Of a DNA stretch of 64,000 nt, positions 16,359-24,857 are shown piece by piece (position 1 is the first letter of the stretch; each line of letters starts with the position of its first letter). The stretch is taken from contig NZ_PDUW01000002.1 in the NCBI RefSeq assembly GCF_003545815.1, positions 248,001-312,000 on the forward strand. Reading direction: 5' to 3'. A program made the translations under genes and the position numbers. The notes under the pieces are model-generated. The model did not search any database, was not told the DNA's origin, and saw only the letters and a list, made by a program, of their open reading frames with translations. The DNA comes from Pusillimonas caeni (GTDB lineage: Bacteria; Pseudomonadota; Gammaproteobacteria; Burkholderiales; Burkholderiaceae_B).

Positions 16359-16940
16359 ATGGGCGTTTCCGATCCCATTGCACAAACGCCGGAATTCCAG
16401 GCGTTCGCCAGCCGCTTTGGCCTTACCCACGATCAGGCGGCGGGCGCAGCCGATGCGTTGCTGCCCGCCATCATGGGAGGCTTCAAGAAACAGGTGCAGG
16501 CGGGCGGCGGCCTGGGCGCCATGCTGAGCATGCTGGGCGGCAGCGGCGTATTCGGCGGTACGCAGGGGGAACAGGCCCTGGATGCCGGCCAAGGCAACGA
16601 GGTATTGGGACAGATCTTCGGCTCCAAGGACGTCAGCCGGGCGGTGGCGCAGGACGCCTCCGTGCGAACCGGCCTCGACGTTTCCCTGCTGAAGCAGATG
16701 CTGCCGGTGCTGGTATCGCTGGTTACGGCCTACATGGCGCGCCAGGGCGATTTGGGCCAGGCACAGGCGCCGTCCGGCGGGCTGGCGGGCGTGCTGGGCG
16801 GTCTACTGGGTGGCGGTGCGGCGACGCCGCCGCAGCAGGGCGCAAGCCCGCTTTCGGGCATCGCCGCCATGCTCGATGCGAACGGCGACGGCAACGCTTT
16901 GGATGACATCATGCGCATGGCCGGCAAGGCGCTGCGCTGA
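16359..16940 (+). CDS. DUF937 domain protein
   Basis: A 193-residue DUF937-family protein. It shows the family pattern of glycine-rich helical stretches: FGLTHDQAAGAADALLPAIMGG near residue 20, then FGSKDVSRAVAQDASVRTGLDVSLLKQMLPVLVSLVTAYMARQ. A carboxy-terminal low-complexity Gly segment and a final NGDGNALDDIMRMA helix follow. No signal peptide or membrane anchor is clear. The ATG at 16359 has CGGAGG upstream. It is co-directional with DUF3597 and converges on the amidase. The function is unknown. Confidence 0.85.
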   Translation: MGVSDPIAQTPEFQAFASRFGLTHDQAAGAADALLPAIMGGFKKQVQAGGGLGAMLSMLGGSGVFGGTQGEQALDAGQGNEVLGQIFGSKDVSRAVAQDASVRTGLDVSLLKQMLPVLVSLVTAYMARQGDLGQAQAPSGGLAGVLGGLLGGGAATPPQQGASPLSGIAAMLDANGDGNALDDIMRMAGKALR

Positions 16941-17013
16941 TCGATCCGCCAAGAGGTGCTGAACGAGTCACGTGCCGACTGTATCCGTGGGAGCTGGGCG
17001 TTGGGCGGCCCGC

Positions 17014-18414
17014 TCAGAGTTCCGCCTGCTCCCACGCCCGGCCCAATTGCAGTACCGACCAGTCGGCGCCGGGCCGGCCGATGATTTGCAGTCCGGCGGG
17101 CAGGCCTTCGGCGTTGAATCCGGCGGGAACGCTCAGCGCCGGGCAGCCGGTGAGCGAGGGAAGTATCGTGACTTCCATCCATCGATGATAGGTGTCCATG
17201 GCGCGGCCACCGATGTCGCTCGGCCAGGCGATGTCCACGTCGAAGGGAAAGACCTGCGCGGCGGGCAGCACCAGGAAGTCGACCTCTTCAAAAGCCCGGA
17301 CGACGCTGCGGTACAGGTTGGAGCGGGCCAGGGATGCGCCGAACAGGCGCGACGCCGGCATGTCCAGGCCTTGTTCGATTTCCCAGACGGCTTCGGGCTT
17401 GAGCTGCGCGCGCCGCTCGGGATCCGCATAATGCACCCCCAGGGCGCCGGCCAACAGGAAGTGGCGCCAGGTCAGCCAGGTGTCCCACATCTGCTCGGGC
17501 GAAGAAGGCGGGGCAGTCGTTTCCACTCGCGCACCGATGGTCTCGAATTTCCGCAGCGCCTTCTCGCATAGCTCGAGCACCCCGGGCTCGAAGGCCAGGT
17601 GGCCGCCCAGGTCGCCCAGCCAGCCGATGCGGCAGCCCTTGAAGCTGTGTTCCAGGCCCTCGGCGGGAAGCGCTTCGCGTAGAGAGAAGGGGTCGTTTTC
17701 AAGGCGGCCCGCCTGGGTGCACAGCAGCATGGCCAGGTCGGCGATATTGCGTGCCATGGGCCCGTCTGTGGCCAGCTGCTGGCAGAAGAGGTCGGGCGTG
17801 CCCGACGGCACCCGGCCTTGCGAGGGCCGCATTCCATACACGTTGTTGAAGGCCGCCGGATTGCGCAGCGAGCCCATCATGTCGCTGCCGTCCGCCACCG
17901 GAAGCATGTTCAAGGCCAGGGCCACCGCCGCCCCGCCGCTGGAGCCGCCGGCCGTAAGCCGCTGATCCAGGGCATTGCGGGTGGGGCCGAACAGGCTGTT
18001 GTAAGTCTGCGAGCCCAGGGCGAACTCGGGCACATTGGTCTTGCCGATGAAGAGGGCGCCCGCCGCGCGCATGCGGCCAATGACGGGGGCGTCGGCCTGC
18101 GGAACGAAGTGCGCGAGCAAGGGCGAACCGAAGGTGGTGCGCAGACCGCGCACCGGGGTGACGTCCTTGGGCGCCTGCGGCATGCCGTGCATCCAGCCCA
18201 GATATTGGCCGCGCGCCAGCATCTCGTCGTATTCTTTGGCTTCGTCCATCAGTTCGTCTTGCGGGCGCAGGGAAACGATGGCGTTGACGGCGGGGTTCGC
18301 CTTTTCGATATGGCGCAGATAAGCCTGCATGGTGTCTTTGCAGCTCAGCTGCCTCTCTCGTATGGCGCGCGAAAGAGACAGGGCGTCGAGTTCGGTAATG
18401 TCGGTCATGCGCAT
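17014..18414 (-). CDS. Amidase signature-family hydrolase
   Basis: A 466-residue amidase-signature enzyme that hydrolyses a carboxamide to acid plus ammonia. The catalytic set is intact: Lys83 (APKD), cis-Ser158 in GGSSGG, and nucleophile Ser182 (MGSLRNPA). The family's usual GGS before the nucleophile is MGS here. A start at 18408 (second Met) is equally possible. It diverges from a liv-type binding protein and transporter. That fits import and hydrolysis of an amide, and complements the nitrilases. The exact substrate cannot be told from sequence; similar proteins are annotated as glutamyl-tRNA amidotransferase A or general amidases. Confidence 0.9.
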   Translation of the reverse strand: MRMTDITELDALSLSRAIRERQLSCKDTMQAYLRHIEKANPAVNAIVSLRPQDELMDEAKEYDEMLARGQYLGWMHGMPQAPKDVTPVRGLRTTFGSPLLAHFVPQADAPVIGRMRAAGALFIGKTNVPEFALGSQTYNSLFGPTRNALDQRLTAGGSSGGAAVALALNMLPVADGSDMMGSLRNPAAFNNVYGMRPSQGRVPSGTPDLFCQQLATDGPMARNIADLAMLLCTQAGRLENDPFSLREALPAEGLEHSFKGCRIGWLGDLGGHLAFEPGVLELCEKALRKFETIGARVETTAPPSSPEQMWDTWLTWRHFLLAGALGVHYADPERRAQLKPEAVWEIEQGLDMPASRLFGASLARSNLYRSVVRAFEEVDFLVLPAAQVFPFDVDIAWPSDIGGRAMDTYHRWMEVTILPSLTGCPALSVPAGFNAEGLPAGLQIIGRPGADWSVLQLGRAWEQAEL

Positions 18415-18516
18415 CGGTCCATATGCGGGTTTCGCCTGCAGCCTCGGGCCTTATGCATGGAAACCCTGATTTCCTTTTCGTCTTGCCAATATATACTTTT
18501 GTCAGGATTGTATATT

Positions 18517-18533
18517 TTGACGTAATCTGTCAA
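18517..18533. promoter_or_regulatory. Dyad TTGAC-N7-GTCAA in the amidase / binding-protein spacer
   Basis: An inverted repeat in the AT-rich part of the 242-bp divergent spacer. It is followed directly by TACAAAA (18534-18540), the same half-site found in the palindrome at the GntR gene (25771-25789); TTTTGT also occurs at 18497-18502. Shared control by the GntR protein at 25.8 kb is possible. Confidence 0.35.
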
Positions 18534-18656
18534 TACAAAAACGAATGAAACGCGCCTCGTGCGCGCCCCGGCACCGCATACCGAACGAAGCCGCAGAGCT
18601 TCGCCGCTTTGACAATAATTAATCGACAGCCAGGCATTCCAACAGGAGACAAAAAC

Positions 18657-19874
18657 ATGACGATCGATCGACGTGCCTTCTTGGCCGCACTCAGTGCGAT
18701 GGGCGCGGGGGCGCTTGCGCCTGCCGCTTTTGCGCAAACCGGCGGCACGCCTTCAGGCGACCCGATTCGCATCGGCGGCACCCTGGCCTTGACCGGTCCT
18801 CTGGCGGCCACCGGGCTCGTTCACAAGCTTACCGGCGAAATCTATGTCGAAAACCTCAACAAGCGCGGCGGCCTGCTGGGCCGACCGGTAGAGTGGGTGC
18901 TTAAAGACGACCAGTCCAAGCCCGATGTGGCGCGCACGCTGTACGAGCAGCTGATCACGTCCGACAAGGTCGACCTGCTGATCGGGCCTTACGCCACCGG
19001 CAACATCCTTTCGGCCATGGGCGTGGCCCAGCGCTACGGCAAGATGCTGGTTCACCATACGTTCGGTATTCCCAAACTGGCCAAGTACGAGCGCCAGTTT
19101 CCGGCCTGGTCGCTGGGCCCCGACCCCGAAACCACCACGCCTGAAATGGTGCTGGACATGATGGCGCAGTCGCAGCATCCGCCCAAGCGCATCGCCGTCG
19201 TCACCAGCAAGTTCCCCTCGGTGCACTTTGTCTCGCTGGGCGCGCGCGAAGTCGCCAAGAAAAAAGGCCTGGAAGAAGTCCTGTTCCTGGAGTGGGACTT
19301 CGGCAACCGCGACTACGCCCCCATCGCCGGCCGCATCAAAGAAGCCGATCCCGACTTCCTGTGGGTGGGCGGCCTGGGCCTCGAGGGCAATCTGCTGCTC
19401 GACGCCCTGAAGAAAATCGACTACAAGCCGCGCAACCACTTCCACCTGTATCCCGCGCCCGGTCCGATGGTGAAGGCGCCCGAGGCCGATGGGGCGCTGT
19501 CCATCACCATCTTCGAGGCTCACCCGCCTTATACCGACAACCCGGTGGCCGCCCAGTTCGTCGAGCAGTTCCGCGAGCGCGCCACCAAGGCCAATATGCC
19601 CGAGACTTCGGTCGAAGTGCAGGCCGCCGCGTCGTTCTCGGCCTGGCAGATCATCGAAACGGCGGTGGTGGCCAACAACTCGCTGGACGACGAAAAGCTG
19701 GCGACCTGGCTGCGGAACAATACCGTCGACACCATCCAGGGCAAGCTGCGTTTCAACGAACGGGGCAACTTCGGCGATGACCTGGGGCGGGTCAAGCAGG
19801 TGCAGAACGGGCAGTGGCTTACCGTCTGGCCCAAAGACTGGGCCGCTCCCGGCGCCACCTTGAAGACCTCTTGA
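18657..19874 (+). CDS. ABC transporter substrate-binding protein (LivK/HAAT type) with Tat-like signal
   Basis: A 405-residue periplasmic binding protein. The amino terminus MTIDRRAFLAALSAMGAGAL with APAAFAQ cleavage region carries the RRxFL twin-arginine pattern, so export may be by Tat rather than Sec. The mature part has the receptor fold (IRIGGTLALTGPLAATG near residue 37). The ATG at 18657 follows AGGAGAC. It heads an operon with livH, livMG and livF genes downstream and diverges from the amidase, which suggests an amide or amino-acid-like ligand. Confidence 0.9.
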   Translation: MTIDRRAFLAALSAMGAGALAPAAFAQTGGTPSGDPIRIGGTLALTGPLAATGLVHKLTGEIYVENLNKRGGLLGRPVEWVLKDDQSKPDVARTLYEQLITSDKVDLLIGPYATGNILSAMGVAQRYGKMLVHHTFGIPKLAKYERQFPAWSLGPDPETTTPEMVLDMMAQSQHPPKRIAVVTSKFPSVHFVSLGAREVAKKKGLEEVLFLEWDFGNRDYAPIAGRIKEADPDFLWVGGLGLEGNLLLDALKKIDYKPRNHFHLYPAPGPMVKAPEADGALSITIFEAHPPYTDNPVAAQFVEQFRERATKANMPETSVEVQAAASFSAWQIIETAVVANNSLDDEKLATWLRNNTVDTIQGKLRFNERGNFGDDLGRVKQVQNGQWLTVWPKDWAAPGATLKTS

Positions 19875-19957
19875 CGGCAAAGAAAGCCGCCGCGCCGCGA
19901 GGGCTGACGCCTGCTTGCTGCGCTGGCGGCACAACCCCTACGTATGATGTTTAGCTG

Positions 19958-20815
19958 ATGAATCTACCAAGCTCTACCCTGTTGGCCCAGTCCATTCTGG
20001 CTGGCATCTTCACCGGCGCGCTGTATGGACTTCTGGGGCTTGGGCTGAGCCTGTCCTGGGGGCTGTTGCGCCAGATCAACCTGGCGCACTTCGCCCTGGC
20101 TTTCCTGGGCGCCTACCTCACCTATCAGCTCGCCGGCTATGGGGGCGTCGACCCCATGCTGACGCTGCTGATGATCGTGCCGCTGTTCTTCATGCTCGGC
20201 GTCGCCGTCCATTGGGTGCTGGCGCGCTTCAAGGTCACGCCCTTCAATTCACTGCTCATCACCTTCGGCCTCACCATCATCATCGAGGCCCTGCTGCAGT
20301 GGATCTGGACAGCCGACTACCGGCGTCTGGATTCCAGCTATGCCGAACACCGCTACCGCATCGGCGACGTGTTCCTGCCGCTGCCCGAGCTCATCACGCT
20401 GGGCCTCAGCGTGGCCATTTCCGTGGCCATCTGGCTGGCCCTCAAGCGCACCGACCTGGGCAAGGCGCTGCGCGCGGCGGCCGAAGACGCGCCCATCGCC
20501 GCCGCCTTCGGCATCAACCAGCGGGCGCTCGCCCTCATGCTGTCGGGCCTCAATGCAGCGCTGGCGGGCATCGCCGGCGTGTGCATCGCGCTCAGCTACA
20601 CACTGGCGCCGTCCCAGATCTATACCTGGATCGGGGTGGTGTTCGCGGCCGTCATGCTCGGGGGGCTGGGGCGGCCCATGGGCCCGCTGATCGCCGGCTG
20701 CATCATCGGCGTCTCCGAGGCCGTCACCATGGCGGTGGCCTCGCCTTCGTGGGCGCCGCTGGTGTCGTTCTCGCTGCTGATTCTCGTGCTGCTCTTCCGT
20801 CCGGGGAGGGCCTGA
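19958..20815 (+). CDS. livH: Branched-chain-type ABC transporter permease, LivH family
   Basis: A 285-residue permease with about eight hydrophobic segments. It has the LivH hallmarks GLGLSLSWGLLRQINLAHFAL near residue 27 and the late loop AVMLGGLGRPMGPLIAG. It follows its binding protein by 83 bp and precedes the fused livMG gene by 3 bp. It forms the membrane pore with the LivM half of that protein. Confidence 0.92.
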   Translation: MNLPSSTLLAQSILAGIFTGALYGLLGLGLSLSWGLLRQINLAHFALAFLGAYLTYQLAGYGGVDPMLTLLMIVPLFFMLGVAVHWVLARFKVTPFNSLLITFGLTIIIEALLQWIWTADYRRLDSSYAEHRYRIGDVFLPLPELITLGLSVAISVAIWLALKRTDLGKALRAAAEDAPIAAAFGINQRALALMLSGLNAALAGIAGVCIALSYTLAPSQIYTWIGVVFAAVMLGGLGRPMGPLIAGCIIGVSEAVTMAVASPSWAPLVSFSLLILVLLFRPGRA

Positions 20816-20818
20816 CCC

Positions 20819-22708
20819 ATGCGCCGTTCCCTCATCATCGTCCTGCTGGCCGGCGTGCTGCTGGCCATCGTGCCCTATCTCGGCCTGCCGGCCTTCTATG
20901 AATCGGTCCTGTACCTGGTCTTCCATTGGGTGGCGCTGGCCACTTCCTGGAATCTGCTGTCGGGCTATTCGGGCTATTTCTCGTTCGGCCATGGCGCGTT
21001 CTACGGCATCGGCATGTACACCACCGCCACGCTCACCAGCCAGTTCGACGTGCCCTTCCTGTGGACGCTTCCCGCGGCGGGGCTGTTCGCCGCCTTGTTC
21101 GGCGCCGTACTGGGCGCCGTCTCGTTCCGGGTCAAGGCGGTGCGGGGCGAGCTCTTCGCCCTGCTGACCCTGGCCGCCACTTTCGTCGTGGCCACCATCG
21201 TGCTCAATACGCCCATCGACGGCGGGCAGGGCGTATATCTCAGCGCCGTGCCCATGCCCGAGTTCGGCCCCTCGCCTTCGGGCACCTTCTATCTGCTCGC
21301 GCTGGCCGCCGCCGTGGCCACCATCGTCATCGCGCTGCTCATCTACCATGCCCGCTTCGGCATCGGCCTGTTCGCCATCCACGACGACGAGGACGTCGCC
21401 GAAGTCATGGGCGTGCCCACCTTCAAGTACAAGGTGGCGGCCTTTGCCCTGTCCTGCGCGCTGGCGGGCGTGGTAGGAGGCATACAAGCCATGTTCGTGT
21501 CCTACGTGACCACGGGCGACGTCTTCACCGTGGCCATGCCGCTTACCGTGGTGCTGATGAGCGTGCTGGGCGGCACGCGGCACTGGCTGGGGCCGGCGGT
21601 CGGCGCCCTGGTCATCACGCTGCTGCTGTACAGCTTCACCGCCGGCGACAGCGCGGTGCTGGGCAAGGTGGCCATGGGCGTCATTCTGGTGGGCGTCATC
21701 CTGTTCATGCCCGAAGGCATACTGGGCCAGGCGCTCAAGCGCTTCGGCCGCAAGCCGCCGGGCAGGGCGGCGGTGGCTTCATCGCCTCCGTCGGCGATCA
21801 ATGAGCAGGCTCGTTTGGCCGAAGGTGGCACAGGGCGAACGGCCGAGACGTCCGAGATGGCCGAGCTGTCCCGTTCGCCAGAATCCGCCGTTTCCGCCGC
21901 GAATGCGGCACCCGGGACATCCGGGATACGGTCAGGCGAGGCCCTGCTGGTGGCGCGCGACGTCGCCAAGTCGTTCCGCGGCGTCAAGGCGCTCAAGGGC
22001 GTCAGCCTCGAGGTGCGGCGCGGCGAAATCCTGGGGCTGCTGGGCCCCAACGGCTCGGGCAAGTCCACCTTCATCAATGTGGCCAGCGGGCACTTTGCCG
22101 CCACGTCGGGCAGCATCGTATTCAGCGGCCGGGAGCTGGTCGGCATCAACGCCCACCGCATCGCGCGCTGCGGCGTCTCGCGCACCTACCAGATACCGAG
22201 GCCCTTCGCCCATCTGACGGTGCTCGAGAACGTCGCCCTGCCGGCCATGTTCGGCGCCCAGCTGGTCGAGCGCCAGCAGGCGCAGGAAGACGCCTGGCGC
22301 TGGCTCGAGTTCACCGGCCTGGCGGCGCGCGCCCATGCGCTGCCCGACGACCTCAATCTGCACCAGCGCAAATTCCTGGAGTTCGCCCGCGCGCTGGCCG
22401 CGCAGCCCCAGCTGCTGATGCTGGACGAAGTGCTGTCCGGCCTGACACCCTCCGAGATCGATGAAGCAGTGGCCCTGATACAGCGCATACGCGCGCAGGA
22501 CACCACCATCTTGTTCGTCGAGCATGTCATGCGCGCGGTCATGGCGCTGTGCGACCGCATCGTCATCTTCAATCAAGGAGAAGTCCTGGCCGAAGGGCCG
22601 CCCGCCGACGTCATGGCGCGCCCCGAAGTGGTGTCCGCCTATCTGGGCAAGCCCATCGACGATGGCCGCGAATCCCCCAATGCATCGGGAGTACCCATCC
22701 ATGCTTGA
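20819..22708 (+). CDS. Fused LivM permease - LivG ATPase
   Basis: A 629-residue fusion. Residues about 1-310 are LivM (WNLLSGYSGYFSFGHGAFYGIG motif region, many membrane helices). Residues about 372-620 are LivG (Walker A GPNGSGKST near 409-416, Walker B LLMLDEVLSGL, switch region FVEHVM). A linker of about 60 residues rich in Ala, Glu, Ser and Thr separates them. Two departures from the usual LivG are visible: the signature loop reads LNLHQRKFLEFARALA rather than LSGGQ-like, and the Walker B tail is DEVLSG rather than DEPxAG. The domain order matches the 2.1-4.0 kb fusion. Confidence 0.92.
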   Translation: MRRSLIIVLLAGVLLAIVPYLGLPAFYESVLYLVFHWVALATSWNLLSGYSGYFSFGHGAFYGIGMYTTATLTSQFDVPFLWTLPAAGLFAALFGAVLGAVSFRVKAVRGELFALLTLAATFVVATIVLNTPIDGGQGVYLSAVPMPEFGPSPSGTFYLLALAAAVATIVIALLIYHARFGIGLFAIHDDEDVAEVMGVPTFKYKVAAFALSCALAGVVGGIQAMFVSYVTTGDVFTVAMPLTVVLMSVLGGTRHWLGPAVGALVITLLLYSFTAGDSAVLGKVAMGVILVGVILFMPEGILGQALKRFGRKPPGRAAVASSPPSAINEQARLAEGGTGRTAETSEMAELSRSPESAVSAANAAPGTSGIRSGEALLVARDVAKSFRGVKALKGVSLEVRRGEILGLLGPNGSGKSTFINVASGHFAATSGSIVFSGRELVGINAHRIARCGVSRTYQIPRPFAHLTVLENVALPAMFGAQLVERQQAQEDAWRWLEFTGLAARAHALPDDLNLHQRKFLEFARALAAQPQLLMLDEVLSGLTPSEIDEAVALIQRIRAQDTTILFVEHVMRAVMALCDRIVIFNQGEVLAEGPPADVMARPEVVSAYLGKPIDDGRESPNASGVPIHA

Positions 22709-23423
22709 AGCCCACTCCATCCGCGTGGCCTATGGCGCGGCGACCGCCCTGTGGGACGTTTCCCTGGAGGTCGGCGCGGGCGAGCTGCTGTGCGTAGTTG
22801 GCCCCAACAGCGCCGGCAAGACGACTCTCATCAACGCCATCGCCGGCCTCAACCGCATCAGCGCGGGCAAGTTGTCTTTGGACGGCCGGGACATCTCCCG
22901 CCTGCTGCCGCATCGCTTTTGCGCGGCGGGCATCGCGCTGGTGCCCGAAGGCCGCCGGCTGTTCACCGAAATGAGCGTGCGCGAAAACCTCGAGCTGGGC
23001 AGCTACACCGGCCAGGCTCGCGCGCACCGCGCCGATTCGATCGAACGGGTATGCAACCTGTTCCCCGCCTTGGTGCCCAAGCTCGACGACCCCGCCGGCT
23101 CGCTATCGGGCGGCCAGCAGCAGATGGTGGCCATTGGCCGCGCCCTGATGGCCAGGCCGCGCCTGCTGCTGCTCGATGAGCCTTCGCTGGGCCTGGCGCC
23201 CAGCATCGTGCTGGACATGTTCCGCGTCATCCGCGAGATTCACGCCGAAGGCATGGCGGTGCTTCTGGTGGAGCAGAACGTGACCATGGCGCTGCAGGTG
23301 GCCCAGCGCGCCGCCGTGTTGGAAGAAGGCCGCATCGTGGCCACCGGCACCCCCGACGAACTGCTGGCCCGCCCCGAACTACGACGGGCCTATCTGGGTC
23401 TGGATGCCGAAGAGGTCGTCTAG
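22701..23423 (+). CDS. livF: Branched-chain-type ABC transporter ATPase, LivF family
   Basis: A 240-residue ATPase. It has Walker A GPNSAGKTT (an unusual S for G), signature LSGGQQQM, Walker B LLLLDEPSLGLAPS and VEQN switch. The ATG at 22701 overlaps the end of livMG by 8 nt, so translation is coupled; the longer frame from 22524 lies inside livMG. It is the last gene of the operon, followed by the 425-bp stretch with large hairpins. Confidence 0.93.
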   Translation: MLEAHSIRVAYGAATALWDVSLEVGAGELLCVVGPNSAGKTTLINAIAGLNRISAGKLSLDGRDISRLLPHRFCAAGIALVPEGRRLFTEMSVRENLELGSYTGQARAHRADSIERVCNLFPALVPKLDDPAGSLSGGQQQMVAIGRALMARPRLLLLDEPSLGLAPSIVLDMFRVIREIHAEGMAVLLVEQNVTMALQVAQRAAVLEEGRIVATGTPDELLARPELRRAYLGLDAEEVV

Positions 23424-23476
23424 AGTATTTCTATTCGGTGTCTTATTGAGCGAGACCGTCATTGTGTTCTTTAGAC

Positions 23477-23571
23477 GCTGCCGGGGGATGGCCTGGCTTG
23501 TACCGGGCGGTCGGGCGGACCGAGGCAGCGCCCTCCAACGCCCGGTACAAGCCAGGCCATCCCCCGGCAGC
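23477..23571. repeat. Long perfect hairpin A: 33-bp arms, 29-nt loop
   Basis: Arms at 23477-23509 and 23539-23571 are exact reverse complements (33 of 33). The left arm starts GCTGCCGGGGG and ends ACCGGGCG. The loop 23510-23538 is exactly the reverse complement of the loop of hairpin B. No T run follows the right arm (CTTATAGTGG), so a simple terminator is not the best reading, although it lies 54 bp after livF. Confidence 0.9.
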
Positions 23572-23679
23572 TTATAGTGGCTCAAGCTCCATATACTGCG
23601 TTCTTTTGTCGGTGCAGAACATGTCGGTGCTACGCGCATATTGATGTCTTGCTACATCCGCGGCCAGCCGTATGTGCGA

Positions 23680-23772
23680 GCTGCCCTGGGCGAAGCCTTT
23701 TTGGCCGGACGTTGGAGGGCGCTGCCTCGGTCCGCCCGACCGTCCGGCCAAAAAGGCTTCGCCCAGGACAGC
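23680..23772. repeat. Long hairpin B: 27-bp perfect arms, 29-nt loop complementary to loop A
   Basis: Perfect arms lie at 23685-23711 and 23741-23767. They extend outward by 4 more pairs past one mismatch (GCTG at 23680-23683 with CAGC at 23769-23772). The stem is unrelated to stem A in its middle (GGCGAAGCCTTTTTGG) but shares the outer GCTG and inner CCGGnCG pattern. The loop 23712-23740 plus flanking CG on each side equals the reverse complement of 23508-23540 over 33 bases. Confidence 0.9.
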
Positions 23773-23848
23773 GCTTAAGAAACCAAATGCCCGCCGAGCA
23801 TGAGACGTCTCCCGTATAAGAAGACCATCCATATAGCCCATCAATGCG

Positions 23849-24790
23849 TCAGGCCTGGGCGGTGGCGGCTTCAGTATTGAAGATAAAGTCGTCGGGCACG
23901 TCGGGCCCCCATAGGTACATGGAGTCTTCGGGCGGATATTCTCCCGCCGGCCACGGCTTGTCGGCCGACACGTAGTCGATGTCGGCCGAGTATTCCGAGA
24001 ACGAGCCCCAGGGGTCTTGCACGTAGTGAAAATAATTGGAGCCCAGCACGTGGCGGCCCGTGCCCCAGCCGTGCTTGTAGCCGGCGTCGTTCATCTGGCT
24101 GGCGCCGCGGCCCACATCGTCGAGCGAGGCGACGTCCCAGGAGCAGTGATGCCAGCCCTTGGCCGAGCTTTTGGCGAAGGCCAGCAGATGATGGTCGCAG
24201 CCGTGCGGCGCATGGGTGAAGGCGATGATGTCCAGCGATTTGTCCGACAGGCGCAGGCCGATGGCCTTGTTGTAGAACTCCACCGCGCGCAGCACGTCGG
24301 GGGTGAACAGCAGCACGTGGGACAGCCGGCGCGGCCGAACCGGCTGGCCTTCCGACCGCGCATGGGCGCCGCGCTGATGGGCGTCGGCGACGGGCACGTT
24401 GAAAGGCGCCTTGGCGGTGGGCATGGTGCGCGGGCCTTCCTTGACCTGGACGAGATTGCCGTCCGGGTCGTGGAACCAGATGCCTTCGGCGGTCTTGTGC
24501 GGCGAGGCGCGGTCGAAATCGGCGCCTGCGGCGCGGGCCTGGGCTTCGATGGCCGGCAGCTCGCCTTCCAGGCAGGCAAAGCTGAGGTAGGCCAATGATT
24601 TGCGGTCGGAGGCCAGCAGCCGGCCCCAACGATGGTTGTCGGCCGCCCGCAACTGGATCTCATTGCCGCTGCGTTCGACCTGCAGGCCGAAATTTCCGAA
24701 GAAATGTTCGGCCTGGTCGAGCGACGGCACATTGAGGGCGAAGTGATCGATGGAGTGGATGGCTGCGTTGCCGACGGGTTGAGCTGACAT
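23849..24790 (-). CDS. Type I (VOC-fold) extradiol ring-cleavage dioxygenase
   Basis: A 313-residue two-domain vicinal-oxygen-chelate protein of the catechol 2,3-dioxygenase/BphC class. The three iron ligands are visible in the carboxy-terminal module: His158 (RLSHVLLFTPD), His214 or His215 (GWHHCSWDV), and Glu266 (GSFSEYSAD). This class opens catechol-type rings next to the hydroxyls. The ATG at 24790 follows GGAGGA; the frame upstream overlaps the FAH gene and is not family-like. It is co-directional with the FAH hydrolase 67 bp upstream, and the two are likely one operon controlled by the divergent GntR protein. Confidence 0.9.
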   Translation of the reverse strand: MSAQPVGNAAIHSIDHFALNVPSLDQAEHFFGNFGLQVERSGNEIQLRAADNHRWGRLLASDRKSLAYLSFACLEGELPAIEAQARAAGADFDRASPHKTAEGIWFHDPDGNLVQVKEGPRTMPTAKAPFNVPVADAHQRGAHARSEGQPVRPRRLSHVLLFTPDVLRAVEFYNKAIGLRLSDKSLDIIAFTHAPHGCDHHLLAFAKSSAKGWHHCSWDVASLDDVGRGASQMNDAGYKHGWGTGRHVLGSNYFHYVQDPWGSFSEYSADIDYVSADKPWPAGEYPPEDSMYLWGPDVPDDFIFNTEAATAQA

Positions 24791-24857
24791 GTCTTCCTCC
24801 GTGTGCGTCGGAAAGAGAGGGCTTTTGTGGTGTATGTTTCCGCCCTCTCGGGTTGTA

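Larger units (their letters stand above)
23424..23848. other. 425-bp non-coding stretch between convergent livF and the type I dioxygenase gene
   Basis: It contains hairpins A and B and about 108 bp between them. I find no credible gene: the short frames here run through the palindromes. The segment between the hairpins is less GC-rich than the stems and carries no transposase remnant or tRNA that I can see. Confidence 0.8.

Noticed and set aside
23477-23571. Ordinary intrinsic terminator for livF
   Set aside because: A 33-bp perfect stem with a 29-nt loop and no following T run does not fit, although an effect on RNA 3' ends cannot be excluded.
23477-23772. CRISPR array or integron attC sites
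   Set aside because: There are only two elements, in opposite orientation, with perfect palindromic stems and no regular spacers. The attC core sequences and extrahelical bases are not present.
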